Below, in pieces: positions 4,967 to 12,160 of a stretch of DNA of 12,215 nucleotides (the first letter of the stretch is position 1; every line of letters begins with the position of its first letter). The notes under the pieces are model-generated. The model saw only the letters and a list, made by a program, of their open reading frames with translations, was not told the DNA's origin and ran no database searches. Position numbers and translations under genes: made by a program. This stretch comes from Candidatus Omnitrophota bacterium (GTDB lineage Bacteria > Omnitrophota > Gorgyraeia > B26-G9): positions 1-12,215 of the forward strand of contig JAGLQQ010000170.1 of NCBI GenBank assembly GCA_023136735.1, in the 5' to 3' direction.

Positions 4967-5791
4967 ATGAAGAAAAAACTATTAACGTTGTTGATATCAT
5001 TAGCTGTCATTTTGACATTAAGCGTTCCTGCTTTTGCGCATTTTCAGACGATTTACACAGAGGAAAGTGCCTTAGAAAAAGGAAAGGAAATTAATCTTAA
5101 GTTAGTGTTTACACATCCATTTGAAGCAGGGCATACGATGGATATCGGAAAAGATGAGAAAGGCGTTATCCATCCGCCGAAGTTATTTGGTGTTATGCGT
5201 AAAGGGAAGAAAAAGGATTTGTTGAGCACTCTTAAGCCCATTGATTTCACAAGCCTAAGTAATACAGGGAAGGCTTTTGAGGCTACTTATAAACTTCGGG
5301 GTATGGGTGATTATGTTTTTTATTTTGATCCTGCTCCGTACTATGAGGGTTCTGAAGATATCTATATTGAGCATGTTACAAAAATGATAGTTAATGTAGC
5401 AGGTGCGCCAACTGATTGGGATGCAGAACTAGGCTTGCCGGTTGAGATTGTTCCCCTGGATAAACCATATGCTTTGTGGACCGGGAATGTTTTTCGCGGC
5501 GTTGTTAAATGTAATGGAAAGCCGGTGCCCGGTATAGAGATAGAGGTTGAGTATATGAATCATGATATTTGTGATAATGCTTTTGTAAAAAGAGAAAAAG
5601 CTAAGGCTCCTCAGGATGCGTTTATTACTCAGACGATTAAGGCAGATTCAAACGGTGTTTTTACTTTTGGTATTCCAAAGGCTGGATGGTGGGGTTTTGC
5701 TGCTTTAGGCGCAGGCGGTGACCGCACATATAAAGGTAAAGAACTTTCCTTAGATGCTGTGATTTGGGTGCAGGCAAAGGATATGAAATAG
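4967..5791 (+). CDS. Periplasmic DUF4198-domain protein, probable metal-uptake component
   Basis: This 274-aa protein has a signal peptide (1-24, MKKKLLTLLISLAVILTL..., cut AFA|HF). The mature chain therefore begins with His25, followed by a DUF4198-type beta-rich body. Typical features are THPFEAGHTMD (H50, H56), the central GDYVFYFDPAPYYEGSEDIYIEHVTKMIVNV, the second domain start LDKPYALWTGNVFRGVVKCNGKPVPGIEIEVEY, and the end GWWGFAALGAGGD...AVIWVQAK. DUF4198 domains occur as periplasmic parts of nickel/cobalt transport systems and near other metal transporters; the N-terminal His with H50/H56 is a plausible metal site. It has its own promoter with operator copy 3 and is followed after 39 bp by the porin gene. 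Whether its metal is iron, nickel or cobalt cannot be decided; feo and DtxR context favours iron, while NikR nearby leaves nickel open. Confidence 0.82.
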   Translation: MKKKLLTLLISLAVILTLSVPAFAHFQTIYTEESALEKGKEINLKLVFTHPFEAGHTMDIGKDEKGVIHPPKLFGVMRKGKKKDLLSTLKPIDFTSLSNTGKAFEATYKLRGMGDYVFYFDPAPYYEGSEDIYIEHVTKMIVNVAGAPTDWDAELGLPVEIVPLDKPYALWTGNVFRGVVKCNGKPVPGIEIEVEYMNHDICDNAFVKREKAKAPQDAFITQTIKADSNGVFTFGIPKAGWWGFAALGAGGDRTYKGKELSLDAVIWVQAKDMK

Positions 5792-5814
5792 TTTTTATGA
5801 ATAAAAACAGATGG

Positions 5815-5823
5815 AAGGAGGTG
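5815..5823 (+). promoter_or_regulatory. Very strong ribosome binding site for the upstream porin start (5831)
   Basis: AAGGAGGTG is a full complement of the usual 16S rRNA 3' end, 7 nt before ATG 5831. A second good site, GAGAGG (5903-5908), stands 6 nt before the in-frame ATG 5915, where a normal signal peptide begins. Both starts are therefore served. Confidence 0.6.
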
Positions 5824-5830
5824 GATAATT

Positions 5831-7117
5831 ATGGGACTTTTAAAAGAAGATATATTACATCTAAAAAAAGATATGGATGCTTTTGCTGTATCCGCAAACA
5901 ATGAGAGGTCTAAAATGAGATTTAAAACAGTGTTTATAGGTTTGATGTTGTTAAGTATGATTTTTGTTTTTGGTAATGATGGCTTTGCTCAAAACATACG
6001 TGATTTAGAGGCAAGAATAGAAAGATTAGAACATGCACAGGAGGAGGCTAATATGCTGGACGGCCTTAATCTTGGTGTAGGTGCGACCTTCGTAATTCAG
6101 GGTACAAGCAATGCCAATGGCAGTAGTATCGGTTATAAAGGCAATGATACAACTGATGCTGCGTATTCTATGGATCTGGAGCTTGAAAAAGAATTCGATA
6201 ATGGCGGTATGGGATTTGTGCATTTTGAGACTGGGCAGAGTGATGGCGTGACCGATGATTTAGAAGTTTTTTCCAACGTGAACGCGGATGCGGATGCTTC
6301 CGGAGGAATCCTCACCTTAACTGAAATCTGGTACGAGCAGAATTTTGATGATAATCTATTGCTTACTTTTGGAAAGATTAATCTGAGCGCCTATATTGAC
6401 AATAATGAATATGCTAATGATGAATGCAGTCAGTTTTTGAGCAGCATATTTAAAAATTCTCCGGTAATTGAATTCCCGGATAATACGATTGGCATCCGCA
6501 GCTGCATTGCGTTTACGCAAATGGTGGATGTTGAATTAGCGGTGTTGGACGGAGATGCTGATTTTCAGCAGATTGGGGATCACCCTTTTCTCGCTGCCCA
6601 AATCACAGTTAAACCGCAGTTAATAAATAGAAACGGAAATTATCGTCTTCTGTTTTGGTTGAACGAGGCCCCACATACAAAATGGAACGATGCTGGTAAG
6701 ACCAAGGAATCAGCCAGCGGGTTTGGTATAAGCTGTGATCAGGAATTAGTTGATAATATCGGCGCGTTTTTGCGTGCAGGCTGGCAGAGCGATGATGCGG
6801 CATTAGATACCACTGCCTTTTCTTTAGAAAGTTCCTATAGCGCCGGCCTACAGTTTGGGGGAGGCCTCTGGGGCAGAGATGATGATGTCTTAGGCATGGC
6901 TTACGGTATAATCAACCCTTCGGATGAGTATAAAAAGGCCGGATCTTTACAGGCAAAAACGGAAAATCATTTTGAAGTATATTACAATTATAAACTTAAT
7001 GATAACGTAGCGATAACACCGGATATTCAGGTTATCGGGAATCCTTATGGCAAAGATGCGGCCAATGGGACATCGTCCATTATTGTTGCTGGTATACGTA
7101 TGCAGCTGGATTTTTAA
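5831..7117 (+). CDS. OprB-like outer-membrane porin
   Basis: This 428-aa frame has a signal peptide at residues 29-53 (MRFKTVFIGLMLLSMIFVFG..., cut GFA|QN), a short coiled coil at about 55-74 (IRDLEARIERLEHAQEEA), and a beta-barrel body with alternating polar and aromatic residues. The barrel ends in a C-terminal Phe (MQLDF), as outer-membrane proteins do. The segment TFGKINLSAYIDNNEYANDECSQFLSSIFKNSPVIEFPDN (about 179-219) resembles OprB-type carbohydrate porins. The first 28 residues precede the signal peptide. The true start may be ATG 5915 (400 aa), although 5831 has the better ribosome site. It follows the DUF4198 gene by 39 bp and should share its metal-controlled promoter, so its cargo may be a metal or metal complex rather than sugar. 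A hairpin after the stop (7164-7191) may end the unit. Confidence 0.8.
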   Translation: MGLLKEDILHLKKDMDAFAVSANNERSKMRFKTVFIGLMLLSMIFVFGNDGFAQNIRDLEARIERLEHAQEEANMLDGLNLGVGATFVIQGTSNANGSSIGYKGNDTTDAAYSMDLELEKEFDNGGMGFVHFETGQSDGVTDDLEVFSNVNADADASGGILTLTEIWYEQNFDDNLLLTFGKINLSAYIDNNEYANDECSQFLSSIFKNSPVIEFPDNTIGIRSCIAFTQMVDVELAVLDGDADFQQIGDHPFLAAQITVKPQLINRNGNYRLLFWLNEAPHTKWNDAGKTKESASGFGISCDQELVDNIGAFLRAGWQSDDAALDTTAFSLESSYSAGLQFGGGLWGRDDDVLGMAYGIINPSDEYKKAGSLQAKTENHFEVYYNYKLNDNVAITPDIQVIGNPYGKDAANGTSSIIVAGIRMQLDF

Positions 7118-7163
7118 AGGAATTAAAAAATAGCGATATGTTTATTGAAAAAATTTATCCCCT

Positions 7164-7201
7164 CAGCAGTCCTGCCTGGACAGGGCTGCTGGCGGGATTT
7201 T
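7164..7201 (+). terminator. Possible terminator hairpin of the DUF4198/porin unit
   Basis: An 11-bp stem (CAGCAGTCCTG 7164-7174, CAGGGCTGCTG 7181-7191; one G-T pair) closes a 6-nt loop, 46 nt after the porin stop. A short T-run (7198-7201) follows after 6 nt. The stem is strong but the U-tract is poor, so it may instead be part of a repeat. Confidence 0.4.
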
Positions 7202-7255
7202 CTGCTTTGCCTGCCCTTAACCCGCATATTTCATGCTTCGTTGAGAATGAATGAG

Positions 7256-7439
7256 GGCACTGTTGCAAAACGCATATCTGAAGCGTTATTCGCTCACTCG
7301 CTTGTGCGGCGTACGACGAGTACGCCTCCCCCGTGGAAATCAAAGATTTCCTGGGGCTGGATCCTTAGAATTTCTCTGAAATTCCTAAGGGCGCGTTTGT
7401 TCACGAATGCCTTTCATCTGCACATTTTGCAACAGCGCC
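7256..7439 (+). mobile_element. 184-bp MITE-like element with IS26-like terminal repeats
   Basis: The ends are 15-bp inverted repeats with one mismatch: left GGCACTGTTGCAAAA, right (reverse complement) GGCGCTGTTGCAAAA. The left end contains the 14-bp terminal repeat of IS26 (GGCACTGTTGCAAA, from memory), pointing to IS6-family transposase recognition. No transposase is encoded. The inside is packed with hairpins: 7308-7326 (7-bp stem GGCGTAC/GTACGCC), 7335-7351 (7-bp stem GGAAATC/GATTTCC) and 7363-7390 (12-bp stem with one bulge). An 8-bp target duplication, expected for IS6 elements, is not evident (TGAATGAG left, ATGTAGCT right), so the insertion may be old or the boundaries slightly off. 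Confidence 0.55.
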
Positions 7440-7484
7440 ATGTAGCTATAATCCGATGTTTTTTTAGAAGAGATACCGCGTAAA

Positions 7485-7536
7485 AAACAAATTGGTCAAA
7501 AAAAAGATGAAACTTTTGTTTTTGGCCAATTTGTTT
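7485..7536 (+). terminator. Long AT-rich hairpin, candidate terminator before the tmk operon
   Basis: An 18-bp stem (7485-7502 with 7519-7536; one G-T pair, core AATTGG/CCAATT) extends by four more pairs (7503-7506 with 7513-7516) to a 6-nt loop. A-rich left and T-rich right arms make it look like a terminator usable in either direction. It separates the porin region from the housekeeping operon. It could also be the remnant of a small palindromic repeat. Confidence 0.5.
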
Positions 7537-7559
7537 AATAAGTACGTTTTCGGAAATAC

Positions 7560-7588
7560 TTGCTATCTAAGGAGAGATTTGTTAGAAT
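7560..7588 (+). promoter_or_regulatory. Possible promoter of the tmk operon
   Basis: TTGCTA (7560-7565) and TAGAAT (7583-7588) are separated by 17 bp, matching 4 of 6 and 5 of 6 sigma70 consensus bases. Transcription would start around 7595, giving a very short leader before ATG 7603. This is a prediction only. Confidence 0.35.
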
Positions 7589-7602
7589 CACATAGGTGAA
7601 TT

Positions 7603-8241
7603 ATGTCTAAAAAGCGTGGAATTTTACTTAGTTTTGAGGGAATTGAAGGCACTGGTAAGAGCACTCAAACCAGGCGTTTATGCAAGTATTTAAAAGATAA
7701 GGGCATAAGTTACACTCTTTTGCGGGAGCCGGGATCTTCTGTAATAGGGGAGCAAATACGGGATATTTTGCTTTTTAGCAAAGGAAAGCTTAGCTATTTT
7801 GCGGAAACACTGCTTTTTATTGTCGCCCGTGACCAATTAAGAAGACAAAAGATCGAGACTGCGCTTGAAAAAAAAGATGTAGTTATCCTTGATCGTTATG
7901 CAGATGCGACAATTGCTTACCAGGGTTATGGCTCAGGCGTGGATATTAACCTTATAAATGATTTAAATAATCGGGCGATGGGTGACGCTATTGCAGATGT
8001 GACTATTTTATTTGATGTGGACCCCCCGATCGGACTTGTGCGCTCCGGCAGGAATGACCGTTTTGAGAAAAGAAAAATGGATTTTCATGAAAGAGTACGA
8101 AGGGGATATCTGAAGATTGCTAAAGCAAACCCGAAAAGAATAAAAATCATTAATGCAAGTGAAGATGTGGCAAGCATTCAAGATAAGGTAAGGGAGATAT
8201 TTTTAAGTGTGTTTAAGCCTAGAAAAGTCAGACAGCATTGA
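7603..8241 (+). CDS. tmk: Thymidylate (dTMP) kinase
   Basis: This 212-aa cytoplasmic enzyme phosphorylates dTMP to dTDP with ATP in dTTP synthesis. It has the normal family length. The P-loop is GIEGTGKST (13-21) in FEGIEGTGKSTQ, the DRY motif is D97-R98-Y99 (ILDRYADATIAYQGYG), and the LID segment is RSGRNDRFEKRKMDFHERVRRGY. The usual REPGGT segment reads REPGSSVIGEQIR here, a mild variation in an otherwise canonical protein. The start is ATG 7603 with AGGTG at 7594-7598. It is the first gene of the housekeeping operon and overlaps holB by 35 bp. The tmk-holB-ricT order is found in many bacteria. Confidence 0.95.
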   Translation: MSKKRGILLSFEGIEGTGKSTQTRRLCKYLKDKGISYTLLREPGSSVIGEQIRDILLFSKGKLSYFAETLLFIVARDQLRRQKIETALEKKDVVILDRYADATIAYQGYGSGVDINLINDLNNRAMGDAIADVTILFDVDPPIGLVRSGRNDRFEKRKMDFHERVRRGYLKIAKANPKRIKIINASEDVASIQDKVREIFLSVFKPRKVRQH

Positions 8242-9088
8242 TGTTTGTGCAACAGAGTTGATAAGAGGAATTCAATCTGGATCTTTTTTAATAGAGGGGC
8301 CGGATAAGGAGAAAATTCTCAAAAAAGTCTTGGAGACGGTCAAGGGGCTATTCTGCTCAGTTGTTCAAGAGAGCACGGGGTATTGCCAATCATGCAGTGA
8401 TTGCCAAATGCTTGCTAAAGGGAGTCATCCTGATCTTTATTGGATTAGGGCCGGGGCTGGATCTTCAGTAATAAAAATAGAAGATATCCGCCTGCTCAAA
8501 GAACGCGTTAGCGTAAAGCCTTTTCAAGCAAAAAGCAAAATATTTATTATAGAGAAGGCTGAGCGCTTGAATGTGTCCGCAGCAAATGCTTTATTGAAAA
8601 CACTTGAGGAGCCGCCTCAAGGTGTGGTGTTGATTCTGGTTACTGCTAGTGCAAGTCAGTTGCTCCCTACTGTTGTATCACGTTGTGCCCGGATTCGATT
8701 TTCTCAAGATGCGGGGGGCAGCGATGCTGATTTTGAAGAAAGAGATTCTCTAGTTGAAGTATTTTTTGATAAGAACGACCCAGGCGCGCAAAGGAAATTA
8801 TATGAGGAACTTGGCAGCATAGAAAGAAAACAGGTGGTGGATGTTCTGACCGAATTGGTTTGTGTGTTTCGGGATATGCTGATGATCAAACTAGAGGCCG
8901 AAGCCGTAAATTTCATGAGCAGACAGCCCCCACAAACGCTTAGGGGATTCTCTCAGAATTTTTCTATTGCTGACATCGAGATGCTTATAGATGAAGTATT
9001 ACGCGCAAAATACTATGTTAACGGTAATGCAAACACAAAACTATCTATGGATTTACTGATTAAAACTATTAACAAAAGCAGTTCTTAG
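8207..9088 (+). CDS. holB: DNA polymerase III subunit delta-prime
   Basis: This 293-aa AAA+-type protein is part of the clamp loader that places the sliding clamp on DNA. The Walker A position is degenerate (IEGPDKEKILK, 29-39), as expected for delta-prime, which does not bind ATP productively. A zinc module is formed by C50, C60, C63 and C66 (YCQSCSDC). Further motifs are FIIEKAERLNVSAANALLKTLEEPP (113-137) and the SRC motif (158-160) that supplies the arginine finger. The start is GTG 8207 with AGGGAG at 8191-8196, inside the end of tmk. A dnaX-type gamma/tau is less likely because of the missing P-loop and short length. It is followed by ricT after 25 bp. Confidence 0.92.
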   Translation: MCLSLEKSDSIDVCATELIRGIQSGSFLIEGPDKEKILKKVLETVKGLFCSVVQESTGYCQSCSDCQMLAKGSHPDLYWIRAGAGSSVIKIEDIRLLKERVSVKPFQAKSKIFIIEKAERLNVSAANALLKTLEEPPQGVVLILVTASASQLLPTVVSRCARIRFSQDAGGSDADFEERDSLVEVFFDKNDPGAQRKLYEELGSIERKQVVDVLTELVCVFRDMLMIKLEAEAVNFMSRQPPQTLRGFSQNFSIADIEMLIDEVLRAKYYVNGNANTKLSMDLLIKTINKSSS

Positions 9089-9113
9089 CCATAGATTTTA
9101 TTGAGGTGATAAA

Positions 9114-9926
9114 ATGAAGATTATTGAAGTTAGGTTGCGAAAACACGGCAAGATCACAAATTTTAATACAAATAATATTGAAGTTAAGCCGCATGATACT
9201 GTTATTGTTGAGTCTGAACGCGGTATTGATTATGGAAGCGTTATCTCTTATGTCGAGCGTGCGGCTGTTGAAAAAATAAAAGGTGCTAGTAAGCTGGTAA
9301 TTAGGATAGCTGTACCTGCTGATTTAGAGCAAATCGTAAAAAACCAGAAAGAGATAAAAACCGTTTTTGCAACAGCTCAGAGAAAGATGCAAGAACGCAA
9401 ACTGTTGATGAAGTTGGTTGAGGCTGAGTACTCATTTGACCGCAGTAAGGTCATATTCTATTTTACTGCTGAAGGACGTATTGATTTTAGGGAGCTTGTT
9501 CGAGATCTAGCCCATCTTTTTAAAGCCAGAATAGAACTTAAGCAGATAGGGGTGCGCGATGAGGTTAAAATGTTCGGGGGCTATGGTGCTTGCGGCAGAA
9601 ACCTTTGCTGTGCGTCTTTTTTGAAAGACTTTGAGCCGGTTACAATTCGCATGGCCAAACAGCAGAACATGCCCTTGAATCCAGAAAAAATCTCTGGCGT
9701 TTGCGGACGGCTTATGTGCTGTCTGGGGTATGAATACCATACATATAAAGAGTTCTCCAAATGTCTGCCTAAAGAGGGACAGTATATTGAAACTCCGGAA
9801 GGCCGAGGCAGAGTTATTGCGGTACATACTCTTAAGCAGACGGTAGAAGTTGAGCTTGAAGATGAGAGAAAAATGGAGATTTCATTAAAAGAAAGCTGTA
9901 AGAAGAAACATGGAAAAAGAAAATAA
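9114..9926 (+). CDS. ricT: PSP1-domain protein RicT (YaaT family)
   Basis: This 270-aa protein is of the PSP1/RicT family. The N-terminal part (1-60) carries KPHDTVIVESERGIDYGSV, and the central PSP1 core runs through AEGRIDFRELVRDLAHLFKARIELKQIGVRDEVK. The Cys motifs GACGRNLCCASFL and SGVCGRLMCCLGYE follow. In B. subtilis RicT belongs to the RicAFT complex, carries cysteines for [4Fe-4S] clusters and supports RNA maturation with RNase Y; no ricA or ricF is seen here. The start is ATG 9114 with GAGGTGAT at 9103-9110. It lies between holB and metG, which it overlaps by 17 bp. The family call is firm; the role in this organism is inferred. Confidence 0.92.
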   Translation: MKIIEVRLRKHGKITNFNTNNIEVKPHDTVIVESERGIDYGSVISYVERAAVEKIKGASKLVIRIAVPADLEQIVKNQKEIKTVFATAQRKMQERKLLMKLVEAEYSFDRSKVIFYFTAEGRIDFRELVRDLAHLFKARIELKQIGVRDEVKMFGGYGACGRNLCCASFLKDFEPVTIRMAKQQNMPLNPEKISGVCGRLMCCLGYEYHTYKEFSKCLPKEGQYIETPEGRGRVIAVHTLKQTVEVELEDERKMEISLKESCKKKHGKRK

Positions 9927-11382
9927 GTTTTATATAACAACTGCAATAGATTACCCCTCAGGTTCGCCGCATATCGGACATGCTTACGAGAAGGTCTTAG
10001 CAGATGTAATAGCCAGGTGGCATAGACTCAAAGGCAAAGAGGTTGTTTTCTGCACTGGAACCGATGAGCACGGGCAGAAGATAGAGAAGTATGCTTTGCG
10101 TGATAATAAAACTCCGCATGATTTTGTCAATGAGAAGACCGCAGAATTTTTAAAGCTTTGCAAGTTGCTTAATATTTCAAATGATGATTTTATCCGCACC
10201 ACAGAACAAAGACATATTAAAGTTGCGCTTAGTCTGCTTGAAAAAGCAAAGCAAAAAGGAGATATCTATAAGGACAAATACGAAGGGTTTTATTGTGTCG
10301 ACTGCGAAGCTTTTTATATTGAGCGCGATCTTACCCAGGGGAATTGTCCGGTTCATGGCAAAAAAGCGGATTGGATAGAGGAAATTGGTTATTTTTTTAA
10401 AATGAGTAAATATGCTGAAGCGGTTTTAGCGCATATCGAAAAAAATGAAGATTTTATTTTTCCAAGAACGCGTCGCAATGAAATAATAAATAGGATAAAA
10501 GAAGGGGTTCGGGACTTAAGCGTATCTCGGACTAATTTTACCTGGGGGATCCCATGGCCCGGTGATGAAAACCATGTGATCTTTGTTTGGTTTGACGCAT
10601 TAATAAATTACGTTTCTGCGGCCGGATATCCCGATAGTGAACGTTTTAAGACATTCTGGCCGGCTGATGTTCATATGATTGGCAAGGATATTCTCTGGTT
10701 TCATACCATGGTTTGGATGTCTATTCTTATGTCTGCTGATATTGAACTGCCTAAATCTATTTTTGTGCACGGGTTTATTAATCTGGGAGGAGAAAAGATA
10801 TCAAAAAGCTCAGGCGCGACAGTAGACCCCGCGGAACTAGTAGAAAAGTACTCCGCTGATTGCCTGCGCTATTTTCTGCTGCGTGAATTTTCTTTTGCAG
10901 AGGGCGGCAATTTTTCTGAAGAAGCGCTTATTAGACGTATTAACAGTGACCTGGCTAATGATCTTGGTAATCTTGTTTACAGATCTTTGAGTATGGTAGA
11001 AAAGTATTTTCAAGGCAATCTTCCTCAGGCTTATGCTTTAACCAGAGGGAGTCAATTGCTTGTAATGGCTGAAGCATTGAGCGATGAGGTGGATAAGCAG
11101 ATGAGTGAATATAATTTCTCTGGAAGCCTCGCTAAGATATGGGAAGTAATAAATGCAGCCAATAAATTTATTGAAGATACAAAACCATGGGTTTTGTTTA
11201 AAGAAAAAAAAGAAGAGGAGTTAAAGGACTTTATTTTTGTGCTGGGGAAGGTGATAAAGAATGTGGGGATAAACCTATTTCCTTTTATGCCTGAAACCTC
11301 AGCGGCAATCAATGAACAGTGGGGTGTTGATAAAATTAATAAAGGTAAGCCATTGTTTCCAAGGATTGAAAATGCTGATTGA
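9910..11382 (+). CDS. metG: Methionyl-tRNA synthetase, short form
   Basis: This 490-aa class I aminoacyl-tRNA synthetase charges tRNA-Met. HIGH is at 21-24 (PHIGHAYEKVLADV), and the KMSKS loop reads KISKS at 296-300 (GGEKISKSSG). The connective peptide carries one zinc knuckle: C129, C132, C146, H149, resembling the Thermus-type single-knuckle enzymes. The anticodon-binding helical domain contains NKFIEDTKPWVLFKE. The C-terminal EMAPII-like tRNA-binding domain of longer enzymes is absent. ATG 9910 lies inside the end of ricT with only a weak ribosome site, so coupled translation is likely. The stop overlaps the tatD start by 11 bp. Confidence 0.96.
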   Translation: MEKENKFYITTAIDYPSGSPHIGHAYEKVLADVIARWHRLKGKEVVFCTGTDEHGQKIEKYALRDNKTPHDFVNEKTAEFLKLCKLLNISNDDFIRTTEQRHIKVALSLLEKAKQKGDIYKDKYEGFYCVDCEAFYIERDLTQGNCPVHGKKADWIEEIGYFFKMSKYAEAVLAHIEKNEDFIFPRTRRNEIINRIKEGVRDLSVSRTNFTWGIPWPGDENHVIFVWFDALINYVSAAGYPDSERFKTFWPADVHMIGKDILWFHTMVWMSILMSADIELPKSIFVHGFINLGGEKISKSSGATVDPAELVEKYSADCLRYFLLREFSFAEGGNFSEEALIRRINSDLANDLGNLVYRSLSMVEKYFQGNLPQAYALTRGSQLLVMAEALSDEVDKQMSEYNFSGSLAKIWEVINAANKFIEDTKPWVLFKEKKEEELKDFIFVLGKVIKNVGINLFPFMPETSAAINEQWGVDKINKGKPLFPRIENAD

Positions 11383-12160
11383 TACTCATTGCCATCTTGA
11401 TTTTGAACAGTTTAACGCGGACCGGCAGGAAGTTATAAACCGCGCACGAGAACAGGGGATAGGTTATATCGTAAATGTTGCCGCGGATTTAAACGGCGCC
11501 TTAGCGTCGATTAAACTGGCAGCAGAGTATGACTTTATATTTGCTGCTGCTGGAATTCATCCTCATTATGTGCAGAAAGCAGATGAGAATGAGCTTAAGC
11601 GTCTAAGAGAGATCGCTGGGGATGAAAAAGTGATTGCTCTTGGTGAAATTGGGCTGGATTATTATAATCATACTACCGGAGGGCTCCTTAGCGACAGAAA
11701 AATAAAATCAAGGCAGCAGGAACTATTATGCGCTTTTATTGAAATAGCCAAGGAAAAAGATCTGCCGATTATTTTTCACTGTCGAGATGCCCATGATGAC
11801 TTGCTGTCAATATTAAAAGATAATTTAAAAGGCCGGACAAAAGCAGTGGTGCATTGTTTTTCAGGAAATAAAAAGTTTTTGAGAAACTGTTTGGATTTAG
11901 GTTACAAAGTATCCTTTACAGGGAACATTACTTATAAAAAAGCTGATAACCTTAGGGATCTTGTCACTTATGTCCCGCTTGAAGATATGTTTCTTGAAAC
12001 AGATGCGCCGTTTCTCACTCCCCAGGCAAAAAGAGGCAAGCGCAATGAGCCTTCATATGTCCAATATGTCGCGAGGGAGGTTGCCAGGATAAAAAATGTG
12101 CCAGAGGAAAAAGTGGCGGATATTACCACGCAAAGCGCGCGGTTATTCTTTAATATTTAA
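11372..12160 (+). CDS. TatD-family metal-dependent hydrolase (DNase)
   Basis: This 262-aa amidohydrolase-fold TIM barrel is of the TatD family (YabD/YcfH type), whose members act as metal-dependent nucleases in DNA repair or degradation. Metal and catalytic residues visible are H6 and H8 (DTHCHLDF), E92 (ALGEIGLDYY), H136 (IIFHCRDAHDD), H161 (VVHCFSGN) and D211 (FLETDAPFLTP). The C-terminal RNEPSYVQYVAREVARIK is typical. ATG 11372 is chosen over an upstream in-frame ATG at 11312: the family begins with M-x-I-D-T-H-C-H, and AAGGA (11361-11365) stands 6 nt before it. It overlaps metG by 11 bp; metG-tatD pairing is common in bacteria. Confidence 0.93.
   Translation: MLIDTHCHLDFEQFNADRQEVINRAREQGIGYIVNVAADLNGALASIKLAAEYDFIFAAAGIHPHYVQKADENELKRLREIAGDEKVIALGEIGLDYYNHTTGGLLSDRKIKSRQQELLCAFIEIAKEKDLPIIFHCRDAHDDLLSILKDNLKGRTKAVVHCFSGNKKFLRNCLDLGYKVSFTGNITYKKADNLRDLVTYVPLEDMFLETDAPFLTPQAKRGKRNEPSYVQYVAREVARIKNVPEEKVADITTQSARLFFNI

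Larger units (their letters stand above)
7118..7602 (+). other. Gene-free region between the porin gene and tmk
   Basis: This 485-bp stretch contains, in order, a GC-rich hairpin (7164-7191), an unassigned segment (7192-7255), a 184-bp MITE-like element (7256-7439), a short AT-rich piece, a long AT-rich hairpin (7485-7536) and a possible tmk promoter (7560-7588). A frame at 7145-7483 is open but runs through all the hairpins, has no ribosome site and resembles no protein, so no gene is called. Confidence 0.7.

Noticed and set aside
5791..5808. GTTTTTA-TGAA-TAAAAAC hairpin between the DUF4198 and porin genes
   Set aside because: It is short and almost all A-T, with no T-tract after it, so it is too weak to call a terminator or attenuator.
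7145..7483. A 112-codon open frame after the porin gene
   Set aside because: It has no ribosome site and no protein-like composition, and it passes through the GC-rich hairpin and the whole repeat element. It is open by chance.
7581..7596. GTTAGAATCACATAGG before tmk as a fourth operator
   Set aside because: Only the left half-site is present; the right half does not match CTAAC.
11312..11371. Upstream ATG for the TatD-family protein
   Set aside because: The extra 20 residues lie wholly inside metG and precede the conserved M-x-I-D-T-H-C-H start, which has its own ribosome site.
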